A DNA stretch of 64,000 nucleotides from Streptomyces endophytica. Its GTDB lineage: Bacteria > Actinomycetota > Actinomycetes > Streptomycetales > Streptomycetaceae. How positions within the stretch are numbered: the stretch's first letter is position 1; the number at the start of each line of letters is the position of its first letter. Positions 63,667-64,000 of this stretch are shown here, piece by piece. The stretch covers positions 5,394,001 through 5,458,000 of the forward strand of contig NZ_CP110636.1 in NCBI RefSeq assembly GCF_026153355.1, in the 5' to 3' direction. Both the position numbers and the translations under genes were made by a program. The notes under the pieces are model-generated. The model did no database searches, had not been told where the DNA came from, and saw only the letters and a list, made by a program, of their open reading frames with translations.

Positions 63667-64000
63667 TCAGCGGCCCGGTTGGACCAGGGTCAGGCGACGG
63701 TCGGGCAGATGGCCGGTGAGGGCGACGGTCGGGCCGTGCGAGAGCACCTTGGGGTCCGGGACGTCGGAGGGGACCGGGGCCGGGGACTCGCCCTGGTCGG
63801 CGGCGCCCGGCGCGGGCGGGAACGGGGCAGCGGTCTCGATCAGGCGCTGGTAGTACTCCAGCGATTTGCCCTGGTTGACGCTCACCGCCGCGGTGACCCG
63901 CCCCCGGTAGCCGTAGACGGCGACCAGCCGGAGCTCCTTGAGGGAGCCCTGGGCGATGACCACCTGGTCGGAGAAGGTGGGGACGCCGACCGATTTGATG
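63667..64000 (-). CDS. FAD-dependent ferredoxin reductase, C-terminal part (cut by window edge)
   Basis: The frame runs off the right edge. The last 110 residues start IKSVGVPTFSDQVVIAQG and contain ELRLVAVYGYRGRVTAAVSV and NQGKSLEYYQRLIE, the C-terminal domain of pyridine-nucleotide/ferredoxin reductases. These pass electrons from NAD(P)H to ferredoxin and on to P450. The following P450 stop-to-start gap is small and both read the same way, so they likely form one unit. Confidence 0.78.
   Translation of the reverse strand, partial: IKSVGVPTFSDQVVIAQGSLKELRLVAVYGYRGRVTAAVSVNQGKSLEYYQRLIETAAPFPPAPGAADQGESPAPVPSDVPDPKVLSHGPTVALTGHLPDRRLTLVQPGR

Overview
The window is a high-GC actinomycete chromosome segment, almost certainly from Streptomyces or a close relative. 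The reasons are the strong G/C third-codon bias, frequent GTG and TTG starts, GGAGG-type ribosome sites, and the gene content: an LppU-like proline/glycine-rich family, DUF4419, DUF3662, Clp-N/helix-turn-helix regulators, Actinobacterial Holin-X, and many secreted proteins. I see no rRNA or tRNA gene, no CRISPR array, no transposase and no large biosynthetic cluster. The mixture of accessory transporters, regulators, secreted proteins and broken genes resembles a chromosome-arm region.

Layout. Bases 1-23000 carry short, mostly independent genes: an MFS exporter end, a methyltransferase, GNAT, two drug/metabolite-type transporters, a Clp-N/HTH regulator, an NmrA-like reductase, MscS, a VC0807-like membrane protein, a SixA-type phosphatase, and a divergent flavin monooxygenase/TetR pair. 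This part is unusually rich in short tandem repeats, both between genes and in frame (units of 6, 7, 8, 9, 10, 14, 16, 20 and 21 bp). Bases 22500-28100 hold a respiratory/redox block: hemerythrin, a holin-X-like protein, a lone cytochrome b (qcrB) and ctaD-ctaF on the opposite strand. Bases 28400-30200 are a tight alkylation-repair-like operon: ogt, a 2OG-Fe(II) oxygenase and a binding-protein-like gene. Bases 30300-44500 contain two methyltransferases, a secreted thermolysin-type protease, a second Clp-N/HTH regulator, an amino-acid permease, a GntA-like N-hydroxylase, a trypsin-like protease and small secreted proteins, several of them followed by very strong hairpins. Bases 44500-64000 hold a HAD hydrolase, a beta-solenoid membrane protein, a large M48-type membrane protease, an FG-GAP protein, a small cationic secreted protein of possible antimicrobial nature, FUSC, MBL, a PhzF/LysR divergent pair, a CAP-domain protein, and a P450 with its ferredoxin reductase at the right edge.

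Five otherwise intact genes are split by a one-base shift inside a G or C run or GC-rich stretch: an alpha/beta hydrolase, a DUF4419 protein, holin-X, qcrB and an RraA-like protein. Four look like one-base losses; holin-X looks like a one-base gain or two-base loss. Such uniformity suggests sequencing indels as much as real decay. A DinB/DUF664 remnant near 41.6 kb is genuinely degraded.

Most interesting observations: the secreted cationic tryptophan/lysine-rich protein at 55302-55766 with a small membrane protein behind it; the two Clp-N/HTH paralogues, each with TTGACA/TGTCAA palindromes that coincide with an apparently leaderless promoter; the third gene of the repair operon; and the lone second qcrB/ctaD/ctaF set.
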